Shown: in pieces, positions 33,605 through 42,270 of the stretch
How positions within the stretch are numbered: position 1 is the stretch's first letter
Layout: the number at the start of each line of letters is the position of its first letter
NCBI GenBank assembly: GCA_964500895.1
Contig: CAZCQP010000005.1
Location: 1-64,000 of the forward strand
Reading direction: 5' to 3'
DNA length: 64,000 nucleotides
DNA from: CAZCQP01 sp964500895
GTDB lineage: Bacteria > Bacillota > Clostridia > Lachnospirales > JAISER01
Program-made: the position numbers and the translations under genes
Notes under the pieces: generated by a model
What the model was told of the DNA's origin: nothing
The model's database searches: none
What the model saw: the letters and a program-made list of their open reading frames with translations, nothing else

Positions 33605-33862
33605 TTATGATAACTTGCCGTCCCTTAAGAATCTTTCCAGCGCTTCCACGGCTTGGGCTTCGTCTTCCCCTTCGGCGGAAATGGTGATGGTGTTGCCGTC
33701 CAGCACGCTTAAAGAAATGATGCCCATGATGCTCTTTCCGTTAATCATTTTGTTATCCAGCTGCAAACGGACGTTGCTTGAAAATTGGCTGGCTGTTTGC
33801 ACAAACAGTGCCGCAAGACGGGCCTCAAGGCTAACTGCTGCCACTACCGTTTTCTCCGTCAT
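33605..33862 (-). CDS. crh: Crh-like HPr paralogue (no phosphorylatable His)
   Basis: 85 residues aligned along the full HPr fold. Where HPr has GIHARPA this protein has SLEARLA: the active-site His is Glu (residue 13) and the following Pro is Leu. PTS phosphotransfer from enzyme I is thus excluded. The regulatory site NGKSIMGIISL keeps the Ser (44) phosphorylated by HPr kinase. This is the condition of Crh in Bacillus, which has Gln there and also lies after whiA. It probably acts as a corepressor with CcpA and/or an effector of metabolic enzymes. AAGGAG precedes two possible ATGs (33865, 33862). It overlaps whiA. Confidence 0.85.
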   Translation of the reverse strand: MTEKTVVAAVSLEARLAALFVQTASQFSSNVRLQLDNKMINGKSIMGIISLSVLDGNTITISAEGEDEAQAVEALERFLRDGKLS

Positions 33863-34811
33863 CATGATCTCTCCTTATTTTTTCTGCAATATGGCTTAAT
33901 TTGCGTAACCGGTGGTTGACCCCGGATTTACCGACTGGGGGGCTTAATAATGTGCCCAACTCTTTTAAGCTGGCTTCGGGGTACTGCAAGCGCAAATGCG
34001 CCATATCCCGCAGCTGGCCAGGCAACCGCTGCAACCCTTGTGTATCTTGAATAAAACGAATGTCTTCAATTTGTTTAATGGAAGCATTCACTGTTTTATC
34101 CAAATTGGCTGTTTCAAAGTTCACTCTGCGGTTTACCTGGTTGCGCATGTCTTTCATAATGCGCACATTTTCCAAGTCTAACAATGCCACATGGGCTGAC
34201 ATAATATTTAACAAATCTACAATGCTTTCCCCATCTTTTAAGTACACCACAACCATGCCTTTACGCTCGATGATGTTGGCTTTAAGCTCGAAAAAGCGCA
34301 ATAGTGCCATAAGCGACACGGCCAGCGGCTTCTGGCTGTTTACAAATTCCAGATGGTACGCCTTTTCCGGGTCGCACTGGGAACCGCCTGCCATAAACGC
34401 CCCCCGCAGGTATGCGCTTTTGCAGCAAGGGCTTTTAACCACGGTGGGGTTTAAATGTTTATGCACAACCGGGCCGTCTTGGCCCATTTCCAACAGGCCA
34501 GTGGCTAAAAGCAGCTTCTTGGCCTGCTCTTGGTCCCGCACAGACAAAACATATGCCCGATTATTTTTTTTAAACTGCACCACCCGTTTCATAGACACAT
34601 GGCATGTGCATTGAAACGTGCTTTTCACCAGCTTAAAAAACTTTTTGGCCACTGCCGGGTTTTCGGTCTGGATGGCCACCGACAGCTTCCCGTCTGCATA
34701 TGCAACATGGCCGCAAGTGTTTAAAATGCCTGCAATCTCAGCAATATCGCAGTGTCTTACGCCGTTTTCATGGTTGCAAAGCTCTCGCTTCACTTTGGCA
34801 GAAAAGGACAT
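33831..34811 (-). CDS. whiA: WhiA-family DNA-binding protein
   Basis: 326 residues. The N-terminal part is the degenerate LAGLIDADG-homing-endonuclease-like fold (MSFSAKVKRELC, RGAFMAGGS, EFVNSQKPLAVSLMALLRFF), and the C-terminal part a helix-turn-helix (RLQYPEASLKELGTLLSPP). WhiA is widespread in Gram-positives and affects cell division and chromosome segregation in Bacillus and sporulation in Streptomyces. GAGGTG precedes the ATG. It lies between rapZ and crh, as in the Bacillus yvcJKL-crh operon; yvcK is missing. Confidence 0.95.
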   Translation of the reverse strand: MSFSAKVKRELCNHENGVRHCDIAEIAGILNTCGHVAYADGKLSVAIQTENPAVAKKFFKLVKSTFQCTCHVSMKRVVQFKKNNRAYVLSVRDQEQAKKLLLATGLLEMGQDGPVVHKHLNPTVVKSPCCKSAYLRGAFMAGGSQCDPEKAYHLEFVNSQKPLAVSLMALLRFFELKANIIERKGMVVVYLKDGESIVDLLNIMSAHVALLDLENVRIMKDMRNQVNRRVNFETANLDKTVNASIKQIEDIRFIQDTQGLQRLPGQLRDMAHLRLQYPEASLKELGTLLSPPVGKSGVNHRLRKLSHIAEKIRRDHDDGENGSGSS

Positions 34812-34828
34812 GGGGTCACCTCAAAAGC

Positions 34829-35686
34829 CTATAAATTGATGATGTCTCTATGCTTTATCATAACAGAATTACCCTTTTTTTGTAAAGCATTATAAAGGGC
34901 ATTGGCCAAAGTTACGCTGCGATGTTTGCCACCCGTGCAGCCAATGCTAATGACCAACTGATTTTTACCTTCTCTAATGTAATTGGGAATTAAAAAGTCT
35001 ACCAGGTCATTGAGTTTTTCCAGAAAAGTACGGCTTTCTTCCCAGCTCATCACATAGTCCGACACAGGCTGGTCGTTGCCGGTAAGCTCTTTTAATGCGG
35101 GAATGTAGAAGGGGTTGGGGATAAAGCGCACGTCAAACACCATGTCTGAATCTTCCGGAATGCCGTATTTGAAACCAAAAGACAAAATGGTAATCATTAA
35201 GCTATCGAAAGACTTCTTGTCCACAAAAATGTTGACCAGTGTTTCTTTCAATTCCCGGGTAAGCATATGGGATGTGTCTATTATATAATTGGATTTCTCT
35301 TTAATGTTGGCTAACAGCTTCCGCTCTTCTTCTATCCCAACGATGACACGGTCATTTTTTGCCAAAGGATGGCTACGGCGGGATTCCTTATACCGCTTCA
35401 CCAGCACGTCGTCGGAAGCGTCTAAAAACAGAATGTGGAAATTATAATCCCGAGTTTGCAGCGTCGAAAGCTGGGCGAACAAGTCTTCAAAAAGCCGCCC
35501 ACCCCGGATGTCTATGCCCAAGCACACCCGGTCCATTTCCGAACCGGCCATGACGCAAACTTCGGCAAATTTAGGTATAAGGGAAGGGGGCAGGTTATCC
35601 ACACAGAAATAGCCCAAATCCTCTAAAAATTTTAAAACCGTACTTTTGCCAGCACCGGACATACCGGTAACAATGACAAAATGCAT
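34829..35686 (-). CDS. rapZ: RapZ/YvcJ nucleotide-binding protein
   Basis: 285 residues. The N-terminal P-loop GMSGAGKSTVLKFLEDLGY is followed by FLDASDDVLVKRYKESRRSHPL and the C-terminal RapZ domain with IGCTGGKHRSV. In E. coli RapZ binds small RNAs that control glucosamine-6-phosphate synthase; in Bacillus YvcJ hydrolyses GTP and affects competence. The role here is inferred. AAAGGAGG is upstream. It lies 17 bases from whiA and 28 from murB. Confidence 0.95.
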   Translation of the reverse strand: MHFVIVTGMSGAGKSTVLKFLEDLGYFCVDNLPPSLIPKFAEVCVMAGSEMDRVCLGIDIRGGRLFEDLFAQLSTLQTRDYNFHILFLDASDDVLVKRYKESRRSHPLAKNDRVIVGIEEERKLLANIKEKSNYIIDTSHMLTRELKETLVNIFVDKKSFDSLMITILSFGFKYGIPEDSDMVFDVRFIPNPFYIPALKELTGNDQPVSDYVMSWEESRTFLEKLNDLVDFLIPNYIREGKNQLVISIGCTGGKHRSVTLANALYNALQKKGNSVMIKHRDIINL

Positions 35687-35714
35687 TGGCGCCCTCCTCC
35701 TTTCACCCTTTCGT

Positions 35715-36617
35715 TTACAGTAGAATTTTAACTTCGGGGTGCAACATCACCCCAAAGGTTTTATACACTTTATCCTGCACATGGGCAATAAGTGTGAGCA
35801 CGTCTTTGGCGGTGGCTTCCCCGGTGTTCACAATAAAGCCGCAATGTTTTGGTGAAACCATGGCTCCACCCACTGCGTAACCAGCCAGCCCGCAGTCCAT
35901 AATGAGCTTCCCGGCAAAGTAGCCTTCCGGCCGTTTAAAGGTGCTGCCGGCACTAGGCATGTCTATGGGCTGCTTTTCCGCCCGGCGGCGGTTCAATTCC
36001 AGCATACGGGCTTTGATGTCTTCTTGGTTTCCTGGCTTTAGCTGAAGGGTAGCGCTTAGCACCACAGCGTTTTCCGTTTGAATCCGGCTGGTGCGGTAAC
36101 CAAATGCCATGGCTTCACCCGGCACCGTTTCCACCCGGCCGTCCGGCCAAAGTAACGTCACGTCTTTAACCACGTCTTTCATTTCTCCATCGTAAGCACC
36201 GGCGTTCATGGTCAACGCCCCGCCTAGCGTTCCGGGAATGCCGGAAGCAAAGGCCAACCCGTCCAAACCCGCACGGCAGGCGGTTTCCGCCAGTTTAGAA
36301 AGCAAAATGCCCGGTTGGGCGCTAATACAATGGCCCTCCAACACTTCCGCCGAATCAAAGCCCTTGGCCAACTTTAGCACCACACCTTGGATGCCCTTGT
36401 CTGGAGCCAGCAAGTTAGAGCCATTGCCTATCACCAGCACCGGCACACCGTGTTCCCGGCAAAGTTTCAAAGCGGCCATCACCTGTTCCTGGTTTTGGGG
36501 CATGATTAAAAGTTCTGCTGGGCCACCTACTTTAAAGGACGTATGGGCAGACATGGGCGCTTGTGGAAACAGCTGGCTTTCCGGAATAATGCCGGCAAAT
36601 ATTTCTTGTAAGGACAA
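35715..36617 (-). CDS. murB: UDP-N-acetylenolpyruvoylglucosamine reductase
   Basis: 300 residues from a TTG start with AAGGAAG eight bases upstream. An ATG at 36653 gives 12 more residues but no ribosome site, and the frame continues into glk to 36710. Motifs for the FAD enzyme are SFKVGGPAELL, GNGSNLL, ASGIPGTLGGALTMNAGAYD, GYRTSRI and the C-terminal PSAGSTFKRPEG with the catalytic Ser, then GLAGYAVGGA and HCGFIVN. It makes UDP-MurNAc from the MurA product. Its place next to glk and rapZ links wall precursor synthesis to this operon. Confidence 0.93.
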   Translation of the reverse strand: MSLQEIFAGIIPESQLFPQAPMSAHTSFKVGGPAELLIMPQNQEQVMAALKLCREHGVPVLVIGNGSNLLAPDKGIQGVVLKLAKGFDSAEVLEGHCISAQPGILLSKLAETACRAGLDGLAFASGIPGTLGGALTMNAGAYDGEMKDVVKDVTLLWPDGRVETVPGEAMAFGYRTSRIQTENAVVLSATLQLKPGNQEDIKARMLELNRRRAEKQPIDMPSAGSTFKRPEGYFAGKLIMDCGLAGYAVGGAMVSPKHCGFIVNTGEATAKDVLTLIAHVQDKVYKTFGVMLHPEVKILL

Positions 36618-36675
36618 AGATGTCACTTCCTTGTTTTTTATCAGCATATGCATAAAGGCGGCTGGGCAGAACTGA

Positions 36676-37611
36676 TCAACCCAGCATGGCCGCCCCAATG
36701 ATACCGGCATCGTTGCCCAAGGTGGCCACAGCCAGCCGGGTTTTCAAAACGCCCCCATACACCTGGGCTTCCACCGCTTCTTTTAACGGAATAAGCAGCG
36801 CATCCCCCTGGGCGCATATGCCGCCCCCCAGCACCACCATTTCCGGCTGAAGGATGTTGATAAGGTTCACCAGCCCGCAAGCCAGCGCCTGGATGTATTG
36901 GTGAATGACGGTTTTGGCTGTTGCATCCCCGGCGTGGGCAGCGTCAAAAACAGCTTTGCCGGTGATGCTTTCCTTTTCGGCCAAAGAATATAAAGCGGAC
37001 GAATGGTTGTCTTTAGCCGCCTTTGTAGCCTCCCGAATGAGGGCCGAAGCAGATGCATAAGCTTCCCAGCACCCTTTCCGACCGCAGCCGCAAAGTTCTC
37101 CGTCTGCCACAATCACTTGATGGCCCACTTCCCCGGCAGTGCCGAAAGCACCTTCGTAAATACGACCATTAACGATAATGCCGCCCCCTACCCCGGTGCC
37201 CAATGTCACTGTAATGGAAGAGCTGCAACCTTTGGCCGCACCGCTGGTGGCTTCCCCTAAAGCCGCACAATTAGCGTCGTTACCCAACAAAATGGGAAAG
37301 GGGAAATGGGGGGTCAGCAGTTCACGCGCGGGGGTGTTTCTGAAAGGCAGGTTGGGGGTGAAAATAATAACCCCTGCCCCATTATCATATGCCCCGGGCA
37401 AGCCCATGCCCAAGGAAACAACATCCGCAGGGCTTGTTCCGGTTTGCTCCAAAATATCCTTGCACAGGTGGGCAATGTCTTCCACAATGCGGACGGGGTC
37501 TCCCCCCCGGCTTGTGGGCACACTGGCTTTATGGGCAATGACGCCGTCTTTGGAAACCAGCCCGGCTGCCAGATTTGTTCCCCCTATGTCTACCCCAAGT
37601 CGCCATGTCAT
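36676..37611 (-). CDS. glk: ROK-family glucokinase
   Basis: 311 residues. The ATP-binding start is GVDIGGTNLAAGLV. The sugar-binding/catalytic region reads LLGNDANCAALGEA, VTLGTGVGGGIIVNG and GEVGHQ, and the ROK zinc site reads CGCGRKGCWEAYAS. The length is standard. It phosphorylates glucose or a related hexose; other ROK kinases (N-acetylmannosamine, allose) are possible. It lies six bases after hprK. The only ribosome site is a weak GAGTGA, so coupling to hprK translation is likely. Confidence 0.92.
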   Translation of the reverse strand: MTWRLGVDIGGTNLAAGLVSKDGVIAHKASVPTSRGGDPVRIVEDIAHLCKDILEQTGTSPADVVSLGMGLPGAYDNGAGVIIFTPNLPFRNTPARELLTPHFPFPILLGNDANCAALGEATSGAAKGCSSSITVTLGTGVGGGIIVNGRIYEGAFGTAGEVGHQVIVADGELCGCGRKGCWEAYASASALIREATKAAKDNHSSALYSLAEKESITGKAVFDAAHAGDATAKTVIHQYIQALACGLVNLINILQPEMVVLGGGICAQGDALLIPLKEAVEAQVYGGVLKTRLAVATLGNDAGIIGAAMLG

Positions 37612-37617
37612 GGATAA

Positions 37618-38547
37618 TCACTCGCTCATTCTTTCAATATTTTTAATCACTTTATCGTTCAAAGCTTTGGCGGCGTTGTAGCCCATTTTCTTCTGGCGGT
37701 GGTTAATGGCCGCCGATTCGCAAATGATGGCCAAGTTTCGGCCGGGACGGATGGGAATAACATGGCACACTACCGGGTTACCTAAAATCTCCATGTATTC
37801 ATCATGCAGGCCCAACCGGTTGTATTCATGGTTTTTGTCCCAAACTTCCAGCTTAATCACCAGGTCTATGGACTGGGTGGCTTTGATAGACTGCACCCCA
37901 AAAAGCTGGCGCACATCAATGATGCCAATGCCCCGCAGCTCTATGAAATACTGAATCATTTCCGGGCAGCTGCCAATTAACGTTTGCCGGGACGCCCGGC
38001 GAATTTCCACCGCATCATCCGCCACCAGCCGGTGACCCCGCTGAATCAGCTCCAGCGCCGTTTCGCTTTTGCCGATGCCACTTTCGCCAATGATAAGCAC
38101 ACCCTCGCCATAAATGTCCACCAAAACCCCATGGGTGGTGACCATTTCCGCCAGCTGCACACGCAGCCAGCGGATGATTTCACCCATAAATTCAGAAGTG
38201 CTTTGGTCATTTTTTAATAACGGGGTGTCGTATTCCTCTGCCAGGGCCACCATTTCCGGAAAGGGCTGTAACCCCCGGCACATGATAATCCCTGGCAGAC
38301 GGCAGGCAAACAGCTGGCATAAGGTTTCCGCCCTGCTTTCTCTGGACATCTTCTCCAGATAAGTGTACTCCACCATGCCAATGATTTGCAACCGGTCAAT
38401 GTCGAAATAGTCGTAGAATCCGGCCAGCTGCAAAGCAGGGCGGTTGATTTCCGGGCGGGTAATTTTTTTTTGGGTAATGTCTACGTTCTTGGTTAAAACC
38501 TCAAGGTCGTATTCATCAACAATTTGTTGCAGGGTGACAAACTGCAC
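37618..38547 (-). CDS. hprK: HPr kinase/phosphorylase
   Basis: 309 residues. The N-terminal MurF-like domain is followed by the catalytic domain, with the conserved His in THGVLVDIYGEGVL (139), the P-loop GESGIGKS (154-161), the DD of RLVADDAV, and the family signature ELRGIGIIDVRQLFG. It phosphorylates HPr/Crh on Ser in response to ATP and glycolytic intermediates, and dephosphorylates it with phosphate. The GTG start has AGGAGG five bases upstream. Its substrate Crh is encoded at the end of the same run. Confidence 0.96.
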   Translation of the reverse strand: MQFVTLQQIVDEYDLEVLTKNVDITQKKITRPEINRPALQLAGFYDYFDIDRLQIIGMVEYTYLEKMSRESRAETLCQLFACRLPGIIMCRGLQPFPEMVALAEEYDTPLLKNDQSTSEFMGEIIRWLRVQLAEMVTTHGVLVDIYGEGVLIIGESGIGKSETALELIQRGHRLVADDAVEIRRASRQTLIGSCPEMIQYFIELRGIGIIDVRQLFGVQSIKATQSIDLVIKLEVWDKNHEYNRLGLHDEYMEILGNPVVCHVIPIRPGRNLAIICESAAINHRQKKMGYNAAKALNDKVIKNIERMSE

Positions 38548-38573
38548 GGCTGCCTCCTAATATCAACAATTTC

Positions 38574-39899
38574 TTACTTCTTTAAATTAAACCAAGCGCC
38601 CATGCCAGGATATTGGGCCACATCGCCCAGTTCTTCTTCAATGCGCAGCAACTGGTTGTATTTAGCCACCCGGTCGGAACGTGCAGGTGCACCGGTTTTA
38701 ATTTGCCCAGCATTTACAGCCACAACAATGTCTGCAATGGTGGCGTCTTCTGTTTCACCGGAACGGTGAGAAACCACAGCAGTCATGTTGTTGCGGTTTG
38801 CCAAAGCAATGGCGTTGAAAGTTTCGGTTAATGTACCGATTTGGTTCACTTTAATGAGGATGGAGTTAGCCACGCCCATGTCGATGCCTTTTTGCAGACG
38901 TTCGGTGTTGGTTACGAACAAGTCGTCGCCCACCAGCTGAATTTTGTTGCCCAGTCTTTCGGTCAGCTTCTTCCAGCCAGCCCAGTCTTCTTCTGCCAAG
39001 CCGTCTTCAATGGAGATGATGGGGTATTTATCCACCATGGCAGCGTAGTATTCCACCATTTCTTCGGAAGTACGCACGATTTCCCGGCCTTCCATTTTGC
39101 TTTCGCCTGGGAAGTGGTATTTGCCGTCTGCTTCATCATAAAGTTCTGTAGCCGCTGGGTCCATGGCAAAATAAATGTCTTTACCTGCTTCATAGCCGGC
39201 TTTTTTCACAGCTTCGGTCATAATGTCTAAAACAGCGTCTGCGTTTGCCAAGTCTGGTGCAAAGCCGCCTTCATCGCCAACAGCGGTGGACAGGCCTTTG
39301 TCTTTTAAAACCTTTTTCAGTGTGTGGTACACTTCGGCACACATGCGTAAGCCTTCTTTGAAGCTTTCAGCACCCACAGGCATGATCATAAATTCTTGCA
39401 AGTCTACGGTGTTGTCTGCGTGCTTGCCGCCATTCAAAATGTTCATCATAGGCACAGGCAGTTGTTTGGCATTGAAGCCGCCCAGGTATTGGTACAAAGG
39501 CATGGAAAGGGCTTCAGCAGCGGCTTTAGCCACAGCCATGGATACGCCTAAGATGGCGTTTGCGCCCAATTTAGCTTTGTTAGGGGTGCCGTCCAGTTCA
39601 ATCATTCTGTTGTCAATTTCCACTTGGTCCAAAGCATTTAAGCCAACGATTTCATCAGCAATGATGTCGTTCACGTTGTCTACGGCAGTTTCCACGCCTA
39701 AACCTTTGTAACGTTCGCCGCCGTCACGCATTTCCACCGCTTCAAAAGCGCCGGTGGATGCGCCGCTGGGTACAGCTGCACGGCCCATAAATTGGTTGCC
39801 ATCGTCATCTACAATAACTTCTACTTCAATGGTGGGATTGCCTCTGGAGTCTAATACCTCACGTGCGAATACGTTGCAAATTTCAATAAAACCTTTCAT
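38574..39899 (-). CDS. eno: Enolase
   Basis: 441 residues. Family hallmarks are FAREVLDSRGNPTIEVEV, AAVPSGASTGAFEA, the metal-site Asp/Glu segments, QLVGDDLFVTN, ILIKVNQIGTLTE and the active-site SHRSGETEDATIADI. It converts 2-phosphoglycerate to phosphoenolpyruvate. GGGAG precedes the ATG. It lies 42 bases after gpmI and 26 before hprK, in the middle of the long minus-strand run. Confidence 0.98.
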   Translation of the reverse strand: MKGFIEICNVFAREVLDSRGNPTIEVEVIVDDDGNQFMGRAAVPSGASTGAFEAVEMRDGGERYKGLGVETAVDNVNDIIADEIVGLNALDQVEIDNRMIELDGTPNKAKLGANAILGVSMAVAKAAAEALSMPLYQYLGGFNAKQLPVPMMNILNGGKHADNTVDLQEFMIMPVGAESFKEGLRMCAEVYHTLKKVLKDKGLSTAVGDEGGFAPDLANADAVLDIMTEAVKKAGYEAGKDIYFAMDPAATELYDEADGKYHFPGESKMEGREIVRTSEEMVEYYAAMVDKYPIISIEDGLAEEDWAGWKKLTERLGNKIQLVGDDLFVTNTERLQKGIDMGVANSILIKVNQIGTLTETFNAIALANRNNMTAVVSHRSGETEDATIADIVVAVNAGQIKTGAPARSDRVAKYNQLLRIEEELGDVAQYPGMGAWFNLKK

Positions 39900-39941
39900 G
39901 GAATCTTGCTCCCTTCAATGTATAAAAATTGGTTTGGTTGA

Positions 39942-41483
39942 TTATTGCATTAACAGTGAACGCCCGGTCATGGCTTCTGGCTGGGGCAGGCCCATCATGT
40001 CCAGAAGGGTTGGGGCAATGTCGCACAATTTACCGTCTTTGGCCAACGCCGTTGCTTTGTGGCAGTTTACCAAAATAAAGGGCACCGGGTTGGTGGTATG
40101 GGCGGTAAAAGGTGTTTTTGTTTCATAGTCAATTTCTTTGTCAGAGTTGCCGTGGTCTGCACAAATGAACATTTGGCCGTCCACTTTCAGCAACGCCTCC
40201 ATCACCTTGCCGATGCAGGTATCTACCGTTTCCACCGCTTGAATGGCAGCGGGCAGCACCCCTGTATGGCCCACCATGTCGCAGTTGGCATAGTTAATGA
40301 TGATAAGGTCATACTTTTCAGACAAAATGGCTTCCACCAGCTTGTCGGTGACGGCAAAAGCGCTCATTTCCGGCAGCATGTCGTAAGTGGCTACTTTTGG
40401 TGAGGGCACCAGAATGCGGTCTTCCCCTTTTCTGGGGGCTTCCACCCCGCCGTTAAAGAAGAAGGTAACGTGGGCGTACTTTTCCGTCTCTGCTAAACGC
40501 AGTTGCCGCAAACCCTTGGCTGCCACGTATTCCCCCAACGTATCTTGCAACGATTGAGGGTGGTACGCCACAGTCACATTAGGCATGGTGGCATCGTATT
40601 CCGTAAAGCAAATATAAGTCAATGGGAAACAGCCATTAGGCCGTTCCAGTGTTTCCAGCGCCGGGTCACAAAAGGCCCGGGTAATTTCCCTTGCACGGTC
40701 CGGCCGGAAGTTAAAGAAAATGATGGAATCGTTTTCTTTAATAATGGCTGTGGGGTGGTCGTCGGTGGTGATGACCGTGGGCAACACAAACTCATCGTTT
40801 ACGTTGTTGGCATAGGAAGCGTCAATGCAAGCCTGCACAGAAGGCGCTGTTTCACCTTTGCCCAGCACCAACGCATCATAAGCTTTTTGCACCCGTTCCC
40901 ACCGGTTGTCCCGGTCCATCACGTAATACCGGCCCATTACCGTGGCAATACGGCCCACGCCGATTTCCTGCATTTTAGCTTCCAGTTCAGCCAGATAGGC
41001 TTTGCCAGAAGTAGGCGGAGTGTCCCGGCCGTCTAAAAAGGCATGGACGAACACGTTAGCCACCCCGTGCTGCTCTGCCAACCGCAACAGGGCATACAAA
41101 TGCTCGTTGTGGCTATGCACGCCCCCGTCGGACAACAGGCCGTACAGATGCAGAGCACCACCGTTTTCCTTGCAGTCCACAATGGCTTTGGTGAACGCCG
41201 GGTTTTCAAAAAAGTCTCCATCAGTGATGGATTTGGTAATCCGGGTAAGCTCTTGGTACACAATGCGCCCGGCACCGATGTTCAAGTGCCCCACTTCCGA
41301 GTTGCCCATTTGGCCGGGGGGCAGGCCCACGTCCATGCCGCTGGCATACCCTTTTTCAAAAGGGTAATTGGCCATCAAGCCGTCCAGCACCGGGGTTTTG
41401 GCCATGAAAATGGCGTTGCCCTCTTGCACTTCTGTCAGCCCGAAACCATCCATAATCATGAGCACAGTCGTTTTTTTATCCAT
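39942..41483 (-). CDS. gpmI: 2,3-bisphosphoglycerate-independent phosphoglycerate mutase
   Basis: 513 residues with the alkaline-phosphatase-like core: N-terminal LMIMDGFGLT, the phosphorylated Ser in GQMGNSEVGHLNIGAGR (62), and the metal-binding FHxPD-like and HGNSDKEIDY segments near the C-terminus. It interconverts 3- and 2-phosphoglycerate and needs Mn2+. The start at 41483 has GAAGGG upstream; 41507 would run into tpiA. Confidence 0.97.
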   Translation of the reverse strand: MDKKTTVLMIMDGFGLTEVQEGNAIFMAKTPVLDGLMANYPFEKGYASGMDVGLPPGQMGNSEVGHLNIGAGRIVYQELTRITKSITDGDFFENPAFTKAIVDCKENGGALHLYGLLSDGGVHSHNEHLYALLRLAEQHGVANVFVHAFLDGRDTPPTSGKAYLAELEAKMQEIGVGRIATVMGRYYVMDRDNRWERVQKAYDALVLGKGETAPSVQACIDASYANNVNDEFVLPTVITTDDHPTAIIKENDSIIFFNFRPDRAREITRAFCDPALETLERPNGCFPLTYICFTEYDATMPNVTVAYHPQSLQDTLGEYVAAKGLRQLRLAETEKYAHVTFFFNGGVEAPRKGEDRILVPSPKVATYDMLPEMSAFAVTDKLVEAILSEKYDLIIINYANCDMVGHTGVLPAAIQAVETVDTCIGKVMEALLKVDGQMFICADHGNSDKEIDYETKTPFTAHTTNPVPFILVNCHKATALAKDGKLCDIAPTLLDMMGLPQPEAMTGRSLLMQ

Positions 41484-41499
41484 AGGTTTCCCTTCTTTG

Positions 41500-42243
41500 T
41501 TAAGCATTTACAATGTCGGCAAAGTCTGGCTTTAAGCTTGCGCCGCCCACCAAGCCGCCGTCAATGTTGCCCATGGCGAACAGTTCTTTGGCGTTGGCGC
41601 CGTTCACGCTACCGCCGTACAGGATGCGCATGTCATCTGCCACAGCCTGGCCGTACAGTTCTGCCAGCACTTGGCGAATGGCGGCACACACTTCCTCTGC
41701 CTGGGCGTTGCTGGCGGTTTTGCCGGTACCAATAGCCCACACAGGCTCGTAAGCCACAACCACTTTGGATGCTTCTGCTGCCGGCACGTCTTTTAAACCA
41801 ATTTTCACTTGCATCCGAATAAAGTCAATGGTGATGCCCTGTTCCCGCTGGGTTAAGGTTTCCCCTACGCACATAATGGGTACCAGGCCGGTTTGCAGTG
41901 CTTTCAGCACTTTTTTGTTCACGTCTTCATCGGTTTCGCCAAAGTACGCCCGGCGTTCGGAATGGCCGATGACCACAGCGTAAACCCCGGCTTCTGCCAG
42001 CATTTCCGCAGAAATTTCGCCAGTGTAAGCGCCGCTGGTTTCGTAGTGCATGTTTTGCGCACCAATTTTAATGGAGGTGTCCTTCACCGCTTCAAGCGCT
42101 GTGTGAATGTCTACAAAAGGCACACACATGAGCACTTCTACCATAGGGTTGTTGACTGCCCCTTTCAAAGCTTCTATAAGGGTTACCCCTTCTTTAGGGG
42201 TTTTGTTCATTTTCCAGTTACCTGCAATCATTCTTTGCCGCAT
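41500..42243 (-). CDS. tpiA: Triosephosphate isomerase
   Basis: 247 residues. IAGNWKMNKT starts the barrel, the catalytic His is in VIGHSERRAYFGE, the catalytic Glu is in VVAYEPVWAIGTGKTA, and the phosphate loop is ILYGGSVNGANA with GGLVGGASL at the end. Two adjacent ATGs (42246, 42243) are possible behind AGGTG; the second has better spacing. Third-from-last step of the trunk pathway unit formed with pgk, gpmI and eno. Confidence 0.97.
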   Translation of the reverse strand: MRQRMIAGNWKMNKTPKEGVTLIEALKGAVNNPMVEVLMCVPFVDIHTALEAVKDTSIKIGAQNMHYETSGAYTGEISAEMLAEAGVYAVVIGHSERRAYFGETDEDVNKKVLKALQTGLVPIMCVGETLTQREQGITIDFIRMQVKIGLKDVPAAEASKVVVAYEPVWAIGTGKTASNAQAEEVCAAIRQVLAELYGQAVADDMRILYGGSVNGANAKELFAMGNIDGGLVGGASLKPDFADIVNA

Positions 42244-42270
42244 CATGTCACCTGCCCAATCTTCTTTAAT

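Noticed and set aside
33605..33862. Ordinary PTS phosphocarrier HPr
   Set aside because: The His needed for phosphotransfer is replaced by Glu, so it cannot be a standard HPr.
36618..36710. Longer murB start overlapping glk
   Set aside because: The extension has no ribosome site, lies partly in glk and exceeds the usual family N-terminus.
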